From assembly GCA_002102555.1 (NCBI GenBank), contig MCFL01000145.1, positions 1-60,114 of the forward strand: a DNA stretch of 60,114 nt, written 5' to 3'. Position 1 is the stretch's first letter, and every line of letters starts with the position of its first letter. This DNA is from Catenaria anguillulae PL171. Taxonomy: Eukaryota > Blastocladiomycota > Blastocladiomycetes > Blastocladiales > Catenariaceae. A program made the position numbers and the translations under genes. A model generated the notes under the pieces. The model saw nothing but the letters and a program-made list of their open reading frames with translations. It did not search any database and was not told where the DNA came from. This document shows positions 12,302 to 23,317 of this stretch, one piece after another.

Positions 12302-12923
12302 GATAAACTTGAATCGACCACATACATGTTCCATTTGCGATTTCCGTTTCTGTGTTGTTTTGAACTTTTTCAATTCCTGATTTAAAGACCAGACTGACTC
12401 GCCCTCTCTGAATTTGTGTTCTCTGCGACTTGTTTTTCCTTTTCTCCAGGCCCCAAATCCGTTTTCGAGCTGTTTCTCGCCACTTTCCTCCTCTTGGCTC
12501 ACGGTGACTTGACTTGCTTTCGTTGTCACCGATTCTTTCCAACAACTCCGTTTTTTCTTCTGCACAATTTTGCGTTTTCTCACATTAATCGGCCGTTCTG
12601 ACACAATTTTCTGTTTCTCTTCACTGCATCCCACACCCAAATAACCACGCCCGATGGTCCTTTTCTGGCTTGTGTTTTTGGAACGTCACATTGTTTTCTC
12701 TGCAGCACACACCGACATTTCCTGTTGTGTTACCTGCTGTCACCCCCAATTGGATTCTCATCATGTCTGCTGTCTTTAACCATTTGTCCTGCGGGATCAC
12801 ACGATAAACTATCTGACATTTGTGACTTGACCATCGGCATTGGCTCTCGCCAAAAATAATCTCAAGTCAGCTGGGCACAGAAAAATACGGGCAAGCAAGC
12901 AAGTGAGTCGACAAAGGTTCCAC
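12302..12923. other. Convergent 3' region, no gene
   Basis: This T/C-rich stretch lies between the 3' ends of the Axl2-like gene and the minus-strand orphan gene. It carries the 3' untranslated regions of both. No ORF with coding character was seen. Confidence 0.5.
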
Positions 12924-14195
12924 CTAGCATCGGATCCGTTCCCCATTCCCACGCGTGGCGTGACCCGCCCCGCCCGCCAAAAGCGACACCAAGCCCTTAA
13001 CCTCATCCGCCGTCCTTCTTTCCCTTTCTGCATTCACGGCCTGCACCATCACGTCCATGGCCTTGGCATGCTTTGCTGTGGTTGCTTGCACTTGGGCAAT
13101 CAGATCCTTGATCTTGTGCAATCCTTGCGCGTACTCGACGGCACGCTGCGTGTGTTCCGCTCCCAAGACGCTGGTGGGATACGTGGTTGGTCGCTGGGGA
13201 GAGCGAGTGGATCCAGCCGCAACTGATTGTTTTGCGGGGGCCGTGGTTGGAGGAATCATGTTAGGAATGAATGTGGGCGGTGGGTGCGCTTGTTGCCTTA
13301 TCATTTGCGCCAACAGGGCCGTGTTCATGTCCAAGGCATGGTGCAGACATTGTTCGAATGAGGAAACGGTTTGGCGGAGGAGCAATTTGTCGGATGTTGC
13401 GGATAGAGAGGGAGAAGGTGATGGCAATGGGAAAGAGAACGGTGGCGGCACCGGGGATGGGAGCAAGGCTGGATTCGTTGACTGAGCCGGGGCGGGGAGT
13501 CGAATGGTAATGGACTGGCCGCCGTTGCTTTGCTGTTGTGGGGTGGTGGATGAAGCCACAGTAGACTTGCGGTCACTTGATTCTTTCGCGGGAGACTTGT
13601 CCGGCTTGGCATTGGGCTTTGTTGATGACTTTGGCTCGTCGCCCGACTTGAGGGGAATGCGTTTGCCTCGGACTTTGGCGGGTGATGCCGAGCGCGACCG
13701 TGTGTTCGATTCACTGGCGCCCGGATCTTCCGCGTCTGTGCCTGTCGTTCCCAAAGACTTACGTGCGCGGGGCCTTGCCCGTGATGATTGCAAGTCGTCT
13801 TCTTCATTCATAGCATTCAATCCCGGCAATGGTACGCCCTTCCGCCTGACCTTGTTCGCAGGCCCACGGGCACTGGCAGACAGTCCATCTTGACCATCGT
13901 CAAGCTCTGAGGTCGACGTGCCTGCATTGTCTCTGGGAACGGCCAGCGCCGACTTGCCAGATTGCTCCCGACGAGCAAACATTTCGCGCACGACTTGTTG
14001 CTTATCAGCAAAGGGTAGCCGTGAAAGACTCTTTGCCTTGTCTCGAGACAGAGTCGCTGTGGAGGACTGCCTGGCCGTGGAGTCGTCTGCGTCTGCTTCT
14101 GCAAGCGATCCATCCTCGGTCGAGTTACTGTTGGTGTCATTGTCGTGGCTGGCGTCTCGGTCGGCAGCACTGCAGGAGATTGAAATGTCGTCCAT
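12924..14195 (-). CDS. Orphan disordered protein with C-terminal coiled coil
   Basis: An intronless frame of 423 residues begins MDDISISC. Most of it is low complexity: an acidic N-terminus, basic patches such as KVRRKGVPLPG and KVRGKRIPLKSG, an Arg-Ser-rich middle, a Pro-rich block, then PQQQSNGGQSITIRLP. Around residues 265-300 a helical stretch (LLLRQTVSSFEQCLHHALDMN) appears, and residues 345-405 form a likely coiled coil. The two near-identical RRKGVPLPG / RGKRIPLKSG segments resemble short linear motifs repeated about 65 residues apart. I recognise no family and assign no function; basic patches plus a coiled coil would fit a nuclear scaffold, but that is a guess. It is divergent from the bL35m gene, sharing an intergenic region of 298 bp. 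Confidence 0.7.
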   Translation of the reverse strand: MDDISISCSAADRDASHDNDTNSNSTEDGSLAEADADDSTARQSSTATLSRDKAKSLSRLPFADKQQVVREMFARREQSGKSALAVPRDNAGTSTSELDDGQDGLSASARGPANKVRRKGVPLPGLNAMNEEDDLQSSRARPRARKSLGTTGTDAEDPGASESNTRSRSASPAKVRGKRIPLKSGDEPKSSTKPNAKPDKSPAKESSDRKSTVASSTTPQQQSNGGQSITIRLPAPAQSTNPALLPSPVPPPFSFPLPSPSPSLSATSDKLLLRQTVSSFEQCLHHALDMNTALLAQMIRQQAHPPPTFIPNMIPPTTAPAKQSVAAGSTRSPQRPTTYPTSVLGAEHTQRAVEYAQGLHKIKDLIAQVQATTAKHAKAMDVMVQAVNAERERRTADEVKGLVSLLAGGAGHATRGNGERIRC

Positions 14196-14454
14196 GATCT
14201 GTGGTGTGTGATGTCTGTTCTAAAGTAATGCACCTAGTTTTTAGTTTTGCTTGCTGTTGAGGCGCTCTCTGTCGGCAGAGGCAAGAGCGTGGGAATCACA
14301 TGGGAAACTCATTCTTCAGTGTGGTGTGTGGTGTGCAAGTTGATGATGCACTGCGGTCCTCCGATCCGACGTCGACCCTGTCTCCATTCTCCAACACTGT
14401 GCCTTAAGAGTTTGGACGATGACATGTATGCCTGCGGCAATGCACCCCGACATT

Positions 14455-14478
14455 ATTAATATCAATATCAATATCAAT
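14455..14478. repeat. Short AATATC microsatellite
   Basis: About four copies of the hexamer AATATC lie just upstream of the bL35m start codon, inside the region shared with the divergent orphan gene. Confidence 0.7.
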
Positions 14479-14493
14479 GCAATCACCGCAACA

Positions 14494-15017
14494 ATGAGTT
14501 TTCTGTTGAGCCCACTCGCCGCAACCGTCCGCTCGGCCACCTCACTGGTTTCTTCGGCCGGTACTTGAGCGACCTGCAATTTGATCCACATCGACTGGGC
14601 ATATCAGGTTTTCTCACTAGCAACCTCCATGTCGTGCCGCTCCATGTCCCAGCCTGGTCCCCATTTGCCACCCCGGTCCGGTCCTTGTCCAAGTACAAGC
14701 TCAAGACCCACAAGGGCGCCTCGAAGCGGTGGTTGGCCGTCGGCAACGACCGCGAGTTCAAGCGTATGAAGGTCAACAAGGTCTGTGTCCAGTTTGCTCG
14801 GGCCAACATCCATGACCGCCACCATGCTTGAATTGCGCTGGACTGTCTTGAAGACTGGCTGACCGACATGCTTTGTAAATTCAATTGCATCTTTTCATAG
14901 GCTCATTTGAACGTCGGCATGGCCAACAACCGGTTCCATCGGCTGTCACAAATGATGGAGCCGCACGGCAAGGCCATGCGCAGGACACTGCGTCGCTTGA
15001 TGCCCTATGCCCAGTAG
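14494..15017 (+). CDS. Mitochondrial ribosomal protein bL35m
   Basis: Three exons, 14494-14560, 14608-14780 and 14901-15017, give 118 residues. The introns are 47 nt (GTACTT..CAG) and 120 nt (GTCTGT..TAG). The core has the bL35 signature: YKLKTHKGASKRW, then EFKRMKVNKAHLN (spanning the second splice), and a C-terminal basic helix ending RRTLRRLMPYAQ. In bacteria bL35 is a 65-residue large-subunit protein that binds 23S rRNA; the mitochondrial form has an N-terminal extension, here about 55 residues, Ser/Thr/Ala-rich with few acids, as expected for a matrix import signal. A larger frame through the first intron lacks an ATG, which supports the spliced start at 14494. The intron within the conserved KVNK-AHLN stretch is unambiguous because only that junction rebuilds the motif. 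Confidence 0.88.
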
Positions 15018-15438
15018 CTACGAATCATACCTCGTCCTCGTTCGCTCTGTATCATACATCACTTTTAGTCTTCCGGCCTGCGCAGTTTTGGCTCCCACAG
15101 ACAGACCGCGCAAGCCTGAACCCAAGTTCGACCCAGATCCAGATGCGTCGTGGCCTCAATGAATGCGCGGGAGATTCAAGGACGACTATGCCCGTCCCAT
15201 CGGCACTGAATCCTTGAAAACTTGATTGACTTGGGCAGGAGAAACGCAGACAGGCAAGACAACAACAGCACGCATTTCCCACCTAGCAAGCTCGTCAGGC
15301 CGGATCCGCAGGTACACAAGCACGACGCTGCAGGGCAGTGGTTGAAGCCAATCTTCTTCAGGTTGAGCGCTAACAAGAGCGCAAACACCCGCCCGCTATG
15401 CCTCCCGACCATACATGGCTCGGGGCAACTGAAGAGCA
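15018..15438. other. Intergenic, nothing recognised
   Basis: The region between the bL35m 3' end and the gag-like fragment holds no coding-looking frame. I saw no clear terminal repeat that would mark an edge of the retroelement. Confidence 0.45.
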
Positions 15439-16521
15439 TCAGTACTTGCGGCCGACTTCGTGCACGTCAGGAGCGGCAAACCGCCGGCCGGAAGCACCAC
15501 GGCCAGGACCACGACCTGATTCATGGGCACAGACAGGGTTGCAGTACAAGAAATGTATTAGCCAAATGAGACTACAACAGCGCAGTACCACGGGACCGTG
15601 CATCATGCTTGGAACCGATACAGGTACAACCACCAATAGGCTCACCTCCTCAGCTCGGCATTCTGGTCCGCCCTGGCAGCAGACATGGCCGTGTGGAAGC
15701 TCTTCTGCGCCATTCTCGCCATCCTGCTCGGCAGCCGCCACGGGCCAAGCTTGCTTCTGGTGCCCTGTCTGTTGGCAGTGCCAGCACCTCATGCCCGAGC
15801 CGGTATGCCCATCGCTGGAACCACCGGCGCTCTCGTGCGGACGCTTGCGCCTCGATCCGGCAGCGTCCGAGCCGCCCCTCGGCGCGTAGCCACGCGTCCA
15901 CACAGCCCGTGCAGCCTCCTTGATGCACGCCCACGCCTCTTCAACGTTGTCATAAACGACAACATTCTTGGCGGCCTTCATGCCGGGCGTCCCAAGCGAG
16001 CACGAGACCACACTGGCCATGTCCCTGTCCAGGCTGGTGTTGGCGATGACCTCGGCCATGACGCGGGCATGTTCAGGCAGCGCGAAACGGGGGCAGCCAG
16101 CCCGCACCTGCTCGGCAAGGGCGTGAACACGAGCGAAGAACTCAAATCCGGTTTCGCCATTCTTGGGCCGCATCACCGGGAGCCTCCTCTCGGCCGCATC
16201 AACGCAGACAGACAGCTTGTCGTCGTAGAATTCGCAGACGGACGTCCAGGCCTGTTCGAACGTGGCCTGTTGCGGCGCCTGGGCCATCTTGACGTCGCAG
16301 CTCTTGACCGTCTGGCAGCGGTTGGCCGCGGCGGTTGCGATTGCAATATGAGCAGACGCGCATGTGACAGTTGGCGCGTACGTCTCCTCAGAGTCGTTTG
16401 CTGTGGGCGACCAGGCGGGACTTGAACGGCGGAATCTCGCCCGATGGACAGAAGGTACGGCGCAAACCACCAAAGTACGAGGCGGGGGCAGGGCGCGTGC
16501 GCGTACATTCGGCCACCACAA
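15439..16521 (-). mobile_element. Gag-like retroelement fragment with zinc-knuckle-like motif
   Basis: A minus-strand stretch has the character of a retrotransposon Gag. A helical region of about 150 residues (for example FEQAWTSVCEFYDDKL and FEFFARVHALAEQV) is followed by a basic linker (GSRRKRPHESAGG) and a CCHC-type zinc-knuckle-like segment (MRCWHCQQTGHQ). No reverse transcriptase, protease or integrase segment is seen on either side and no flanking direct repeats were found, so this looks like a broken remnant rather than a whole element. The family is not assignable from Gag alone; a Ty3- or Copia-type origin is most likely. Age cannot be judged without terminal repeats. A domesticated Gag gene is a less likely alternative. 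Confidence 0.55.
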
Positions 16522-17818
16522 AGGCTTGAATCGAGATCAGAGAAATCAGTAAAGTCAGGCAGAAACGAGCATTTGAAGCAACTACGACACACCACTTCAT
16601 GGACCAGAAGCCCCTTTCACTCGGGTGGGGATATGCGTTGGTGGACAATGCGTAGCATGATCTCGACCAGCAGATCATGAGTAAAGAAGGGGCGATCCGA
16701 CGTTGCAGTCGACGGTAAGAAATGAAAGACGCCTGGCATCACCATCAGCCAACGGATCACATGCTGCCGAGGAATCCACGGCTCACTTGGTGCCGGCGTG
16801 TCATGGCAACGGCCGAATGCGGGTCCAGGTGACAATGATCTGCAAGTTGTTGCGCACGCAGCTCGACTTTGAGTTTGCCGAGGACGTCCTTGAGAGCGAG
16901 AGGTGAGAAAGTCAAGCGTGGACAGTCTCATGCATGATTGTCTGTTGAACGAGCGTGGGAGAGTAGACATGTTGGCTGGCGTGTGCAGGTTCAAATGACA
17001 GAAACCGTGGCGCACGGCCGCCAGAGATCTGGATCGCCCCAGATCATGGCAGAACAAGTCGCACGGCCGTCATCGCTGCAGGTATGCCAAATGTATTGCG
17101 GTCAGTCACGCAACGGAGAGCTGGCATAGCTTGAAGGTCGTCAGTTGGTGGGCGGCAAGCAACGGCGTGCAGCTGAGCTGAGGCAGCCGAGAGCGATTTG
17201 GCGCGGTCGTGGTTTGGCATACCTGGCTCGGCTCGGAAGTCGGCACGAATGAATGACATGGAGCACGAGGGAGGCAGTGTCTTGTCTGCCATTTACCTAC
17301 AAAATATATTGTTGGCCTTCATGGCCATCACCTGCAGTCACCAGCAGCAGTCAGTCAGGTGAGGAAAACGACAGAAGCGTGATCGGTGGGGTGGGCTGGC
17401 TTTCGCGCTGGCCAATCACAAGTCTGGACAAGGGTAATTCTTCCAAAACTTCTTCCAATATCGACGTCGAATATTCATCGATCGCGAGACAACGCAGAAT
17501 GTTAAAAACAGCTACTGTATATATTTGCATTCGGTATTGGAATTGGTCAGCATGCACAACAGGCTTTGTCCTCTTCTCTTCTCTTTGTGCGCTTGAAAAC
17601 GTCTATGTAATCATAATTGGAAATCCTCATGCCAAGTTGTTGGCATTGCGACTTGCCTGACTCCACTCCTGCATCGTTCCCTAGTTCCACTTGGGCTCAA
17701 CACCTGACCTCTGCGATTCCCACGGCCGAGTTATAGGCAGCCTTGACCCCTCGAGCTCACTCGCCCCTGCCTGCTTCATTTGGAATCTGTGCCAGTGATT
17801 CCTCACCGTCTCAAAACC
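16522..17818. other. Gene-poor stretch, possibly old element debris
   Basis: No coding-looking frame was found over 1.3 kb. It lies beside the Gag remnant and may include its decayed surroundings. An 8-bp perfect inverted repeat is at 16656-16679. The final part is the leader of the MFS gene. Confidence 0.45.
16656..16679. repeat. Perfect 8-bp inverted repeat with 8-nt spacer
   Basis: CATGATCT at 16656-16663 is mirrored by AGATCATG at 16672-16679. The arms are too short for a terminator claim; the repeat may be a chance hairpin or a binding site. Confidence 0.5.
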
Positions 17819-19731
17819 ATGTCCCAACACCCTGCCTTCATGGATCAACCTTCCTCGCCCGCAGACCTCTCAAATCGAGTCGGGTGGAACTATTGGCTCC
17901 GCTTCCACCCTTGGGCCGTTACAGCGTTGGTCGCCTTTGTCATTTGGGTCGATATGGTTGTCTGTGCGTCAACGTTTATGCTTGAGTCGTTGGCGTTGCA
18001 TGTATACCTACACTGACGGACGACACTTCCTGACTTGATAAACATGTAGATTCGGCCGTCGTTCCGATTCTTCCTGACATTGTCCTCAACAAGCTCGGGT
18101 TGACGAGTACACACACGGGTATTCTTGTCGGGCTGTATGGTGCGTACATCTTCCTTCTCTGACTGACTTGGTCTGCTGCTGGCCAGGCTTTCTCATCAGC
18201 AAAGCTGCTTGAATATGCGTCTTCTTCATCCACCAGCTCTCGGCATGATTCTCTTCACTCCCGTCTTTGGATATTGGTCCGACTCGAAACAGGACCGCAA
18301 ACTACCCATTCTCGTCTCGCTCGCCGGACTCATCCTTTCGTCGCTCCTATTCATCTTCTGCACGGAGTACTGGCACTTTATGCTCGTCCGATTCGTCCAA
18401 GGCGTCGCCGCCGCGGGCAACTGGACCGTGGGACTCGCCCTTGCCAACGATGTGTTCCCGAACGAGCAACTTGGCACAGTGATGGGCGTAGTGCTGAGTG
18501 CCATGAATTTTGGATACCTTGCGGGCCCGATTGTTGGCGGTCTACTCTATGACAAGGTCAGCTACAACTCGCCGTTCTACTTCTTCATGGCCGTGACTGC
18601 CGTGGCGGTGGTTTTCCGGTTGGCCGTGGACGAGTCGGTTGCAGTCGAGTACAAGATTCAGTACCTCAACAATACCGTAGGTGGGATAGCACTAGCCCAA
18701 GCGCGCAAAGAAAAGGAGCTCGAGTCGGAAAGTGGGTCGCTTGTCTGCGACTCCTCTGCCGCTGCTGCTGTTGCCGTTGCCCAGACGGGAGTCGATCGGG
18801 GAGAAAATGTGACCATGCGCGAGTTGCTCGTGGGCCGTCCAGTGTGGGTGAATTGTGTGGCCATTATTGTGTGCGGTATCGTCCAGTCGGGTTTGGAGCC
18901 GGTGCTTCCTCCTTACATGACGGAACACTTTGGTACATCCGTCTCGGATAATGGGCTTCTCTTTCTTGCCGTGTCGATTCCTGGTCTTGTGATGGCCCCA
19001 CTTGGTTCGTTATCTTCACATTTCTCCCACGCTTCTATATTTGCCGTCATTGAAGATTATACTCTTCTACACACATCTAGCTGGCCACTGGTATGACAAG
19101 TACAATGGCCGCCAGCTCATGATCCTTGGCCTCGTTCTCACTGCCATCGCCACTCCATTGATTGCGCTCATGCCAACCTTGCTCTGGGTCATTGTCTCGC
19201 TCGTCGTTTTCGGCATCATCTTCCCCATCGCATTGACGCCGCCCTTGCCCGAGATGGGGGTGTACGTCAACACGCTGTATCCCGCCGCCGCGGGCCGAGT
19301 CTATTCCATGTTTACGATCGCATTCTCGGTTGCGCTCTTCATTGGTACATACGCCAAATCTGATTTCGCCCATGCTCTTCTTTCACTTTGCTCACCCTTT
19401 CTTGCCCTCGACATTTTTAGGTCCCATCATGGCCGGCGCCGTATATGACGCCATCGGTCTGCTTGTATGCTTTATCATCCTCGGGTCACTCTGCCTTTTG
19501 ACTGCCATGCTCTACTGGTGGTACGATTTGCGTCAAGCTCGCGATGAGGCAGGGCAACATGCGGCTTCGCTCCCCGTTTCCGACCGCGAAAGTGACGTGA
19601 CGATTGCTGGCGCACAGGGCGATGACATTGAAGCAGGAAGCGCAGGTCAGATTGCCAATGTGCCAACTTTTGCCGAGTTCTACTTGCAGTCCAGAGCGGC
19701 TTCGACGACGGAGAGCACTACTGCTGTGTGA
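17819..19731 (+). CDS. Major facilitator superfamily transporter, DHA1/SLC18-like
   Basis: Five exons (17819-17963, 18050-18139, 18237-19004, 19081-19344, 19421-19731) give 525 residues. Each junction rebuilds a conserved stretch, for example DMVV-YSAVVPILP and FIG-PIMAGAVYD. The protein has the 12-helix layout: TM1 with WVDMVVYSAVVPILPDI, TM2/loop FTPVFGYWSDSKQDRK (the MFS motif-A position), TM4 LVRFVQGVAAAGNW, TM5 GYLAGPIVGGLLYD, a cytoplasmic loop of about 90 residues, then six more helices with MAPLAGHWYDKYNGRQ as the second-half motif A. The Asp in TM1 and the GPIVGG motif C are typical of drug:H+ antiporters and vesicular amine transporters. The substrate cannot be read from sequence; efflux of organic cations or fungal metabolites is the family norm. 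The third exon start assumes acceptor 18236; an earlier AG at 18186 leads to a stop. Confidence 0.85.
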
Positions 19732-20381
19732 TTTTTGTCCCAGTTGGTATATGCCCGCGTGTCCGCAATCATGACTTGCAGCCTTCCCACTCCCTTTGCA
19801 GATTTTCGGATTTTGTAGACTTTTGTCGCAACGTTGGCGTGAATTCTTGTATATAAATACGTTTCCCAGACACCTTGGGCACCAAAGTTCTTATGACAAT
19901 GTAGGAGACATGTCTCACACGTTGTTCGTTGGATTGATCGCTTTGTCCGCGAAACTTGTGTCTGACGCCCCCGCTTCCGTCGTGCGTTCGGGATGTATGC
20001 TTAACTGCAAGGACACGTCCAGATACCGTCTGGCCCAGGCTTTCGATTCTCCGCAGAGAGCGGCCCGCCAATCGAGTTTGAGCCACCGATTCCGATGTGG
20101 ACCGGTTAATGTGAGGAAGCGCTCCAATCTAACCTTTCTTGGCCGGATGTGTGACTTTGACGAAACTTGTCAACGTGGGCAACAGCCGGAAATGGTGTGT
20201 TGTATTCAATCAGGATTGAGGTTGCTGCAGGCAGTTCCGTGGAATCTCATGACCGGCGAATCGCATATTGTACCTTGCCTTGGCCCGATCCATAGGCACC
20301 TGCGAAGACCACCATGCTCTATCCCTCGCAAGCACAGTTGTGCATCAATCTCCATTTTAGTTTGCAGTTCAAACCGCAATT
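19732..20381. other. Intergenic with a TATA-like box
   Basis: No gene was found. TATAAATA at 19852-19859 is oriented towards the channel gene but lies 520 bp from its ATG, so it would imply a long leader or an unseen 5' exon. Confidence 0.4.
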
Positions 20382-23317
20382 ATGACTGCGCTTCAAAACC
20401 CGGCAGCTGGCGCCGACAATCGTGACGGAATCAAACCCAAATCAACAATGCAGGCATCCTCGCGACTAATCCTTTCACCAACGTCCAGGTTTCTGACCTT
20501 CTGGGGCGTTGTGGTCAATTTCTCTGCAGTTGCATTTGCCTTGTCCAATCCGATCCACTCGACTTTTTCGCCCCCTCATGATAGCTACATCGCCATTGTG
20601 AGCAGACTGACCTGGTGCTTGCTTGTAACTGACGTTACCGTGAGCTGCTTGACTGCAAACCTGGATGCCACCGGAGGAGTTAAGACCACGAGCATCCCAT
20701 CATGCACTTGGAACTATTTGCGTCACCGAGGCGGACTCATTGATGTCTTTGCCCTGATCCCCACGTCCTTGATACAAGGTTCCCATGGCCGCCTCCGCCT
20801 CCGCACAGCAGACATTACTGCAACGATTTTGTCCGAGTTTCTGTTCGTCAAGTCGCTGTTTGTGTTGCTGCGCCCCCGGAGGTGGATCAATCGAGTCAAT
20901 AAAGAACGGGTTATCAACATGACTACTGTCTGGATTGGCAATGCCGTGGTTACTTGTGCGATCGGTGTCAACACGATGGCATGTGCTTGGTGGGTTGTGG
21001 GACAGCTTCATTCGCTCCTCGGTGACACCGCGCCATCCTGGGCCACTTTGGCAAAAGTCAATCACACTTCAAGCCTTTCAGGTCAACATGGGGTGGACTG
21101 GACTCATTGCTATGGAAAGGCCTTGTACTGGGTCATCAACAGTGCGTATATCACTTACGATCGCTGCGAAAAGAAGAAGACTGAGCCTCCTTCCCCACCC
21201 CGCACCACCCTCAGTCGCCATCATTCCCGAGTTTTCCCACGTGTCGGTCAAGTCATTCCATGAACGCTGGGTGGCCAAAGCCCTTTACGCCCTTGCCCAG
21301 GCATACTCTGTCTGGTTTGCCACTTCGCTCACATCGGCCCTGACAAACTCGCGTGCATGCCGTGCCGCATTTCAGCGACGGACCAAAGTCATCACCGACT
21401 TTATTCAAGACAGCAACCTGTCGCAGCCCTTGCGCCAACGGGTTACAAATTACTTGGACCACGTGTGGAGCAGGACAAACGGGATAGATCCGTACAGTCT
21501 CTTGCAAGATTTGCCGTCGACCTTGCGGGGCGAGCTTGCCTTCACTGCGTATGGGAACCTGCTGAAAAATGTACCTCTGTTTGCCAAGGCAGACGATGCA
21601 TTTATACGGGCGGTTTGCATGGCATTGCAACCAGTGCTGTTCTTGGAGGGCGACTACATTATCAACAAGGATGATCTTGGGGCAGAAATGGTATGTACGA
21701 CCACTGTCTCGCTTCAGTTTGACACCTTAGTTTACTGAAGTGGAACTGACTGCCGGGAACCTGAGCAAATAGTACCTGGTTCATCGTGGGCATGTGCAAA
21801 TCATTGCTGTCGACAAGCAAGGGAAAGAGTCCGTCATTTCCGTGCTTCGAGACAACGCATACTTTGGAGAAATCTCTCTGTGCGTTGAGACCCCCCTTTT
21901 CCATCTTGTTGTACTGTTCATGATGCCTCGAGGCTCATGAAGATCAATTCAATTTCACAGTTATCTCTCGCGGCCTCGGACCGTCAGCGTTCGTGCAGCA
22001 ACGGCCGTGGACATCTTGGTGTTGACCAAGCAAGCACTCGATCCGCTCCTCAAGCTGTACCCGGACGTGCGCGAAAGTATCCTCCAGTACGCTCAAGAGC
22101 GACTCAAGCAGGACGCTGAGCGCGGACATGGTGGATCCACAGTGTACCAACAGCAGTTCATTCCGCCAGTTACGTTGGAGCCCGCGCCGGTCGTGACGAA
22201 AAGTGTTTCAACCAGGTTCAATCGCCATACGTCAAAGGCGCTCGATGCTGCAATCGCTGCCAGAGGTCAGCAATCGGCGACCATACGGGCGAACACACGC
22301 TCATCCCGGGGGATTGATTCACAAAAGAATGCGGTACCAACGAGCTCTGTGGGAAATCGTCGCTCGGCTCAGGATGTGCCCCATCAGCCTACCAGCAAGC
22401 TTTCAACAGGTCGCTCGCCAACTGTATCTGCGGCTGAAATTGGAGCACCACTCTATACGTCCGCCCAAGCGTTTCGGACGAGTGGCACAGTGCACCGATC
22501 AGGGCCATCGAGTCAGTGCTGCGTTCGAGCGTCCCGATGCAACAAGGATGAGAGCAGCACTCTTGGATCCTCTCTGGACATGCTGTCTCGCTCTTGCACT
22601 TGGCAGAGTGAATCGACAAGTGGCTATCTCTCCGTTGGCGCATTTCCGCTGTCACTCATTCGCGCTCTTTGCCTTCAACCAGGTCATGGTGACTTGGCGC
22701 TTCCGTGCGAGAGCCACACATCAAGCGATACCGGCTGTATCGCTTCATCGACTTCAAGTGGTACCTCGAGTCGCGACAGAGCGGCGATAACGTCGAACAG
22801 GTCAGCAATTCGCATGTTTCTGCCTTGTCGCTCGGTCGCTGTTGAGGAACAGCAAGCCCATGTAGCTCCGCAACAACAGTACTTCTTGTCAACTTCTCGA
22901 TCCAGCCAGAGCTCATATCGCATAGTCAAGCGCTCGCACCAGCCAAAACGACGAGCCAGCTCGCGGTCAACTCAGAACATCCCATCATTGCATGAAGCAA
23001 AAAGTCGGAGTTCCTTAAGGCGTCTATCCAATCGTGACCCTGCGGCTGTTGTGGCCACCATAGACCTTGCGACGGCATCGTTGAGCATTGAGTCTATCCG
23101 TTCAGCCCGTGCTGGTCGTCAAGGCAAGGGAATCATGCAGGCCCGACCTGGGAGCACAGTCAGTGAATCGTTGCCCAGTGATTTTGAGAGCTTGGATTCC
23201 ACCATGACAGAGCAAGAGCAAGATGGCACTAGTCGCAAAGTATCGCTCGACTTTTTGTTCTTGGATGTGTTTTCCGCGAGGACGACCAAGCTTGACATGG
23301 ACCAAGGAGCGAGCTAA
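20382..23317 (+). CDS. Cyclic-nucleotide-gated / HCN-type ion channel with atypical pore
   Basis: Four exons (20382-21141, 21215-21690, 21773-21879, 21961-23317) give 899 residues. S1 is FWGVVVNFSAVAFALSNP; S2-S3 include LVTDVTVSCL and GGLIDVFALIPTSLI. S4 is weak, with few basic residues (LLRPRRWINRVNKER). S5 has MACAWWVVGQL and the pore helix HCYGKALYWVIN. S6 is YALAQAYSVWFATSLTSALT. The C-linker (FQRRTKVITDFIQDSNL) leads to a cyclic-nucleotide-binding domain with FLEGDYIINKDDLGAEM, YLVHRGHVQII, YFGEISLL and RPRTVSVRAAT, including the phosphate-binding GE and Arg. A Ser/Arg-rich tail of about 430 residues follows. The predicted splice puts IIPEFSHV at the selectivity filter instead of GYGD. 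Blastocladiella is known to use a cGMP-gated K+ channel in zoospore phototaxis; this could be a divergent relative, but its ion selectivity is unclear. Confidence 0.85.

Noticed and set aside
16380-16470. tRNA-like stretch with a GTTCAAGTCCC box on the minus strand
   Set aside because: No matching T-stem, acceptor stem or A box could be folded around it, and it lies within the Gag-like coding stretch.
18187-18236. Extra MFS exon starting at acceptor 18186 (GFLISK)
   Set aside because: It meets TGA after eight codons, whereas acceptor 18236 gives an uninterrupted frame.
19796-20425. 209-codon plus-strand open frame
   Set aside because: Its sequence shows no fold-like pattern and it runs into the channel gene in another frame.
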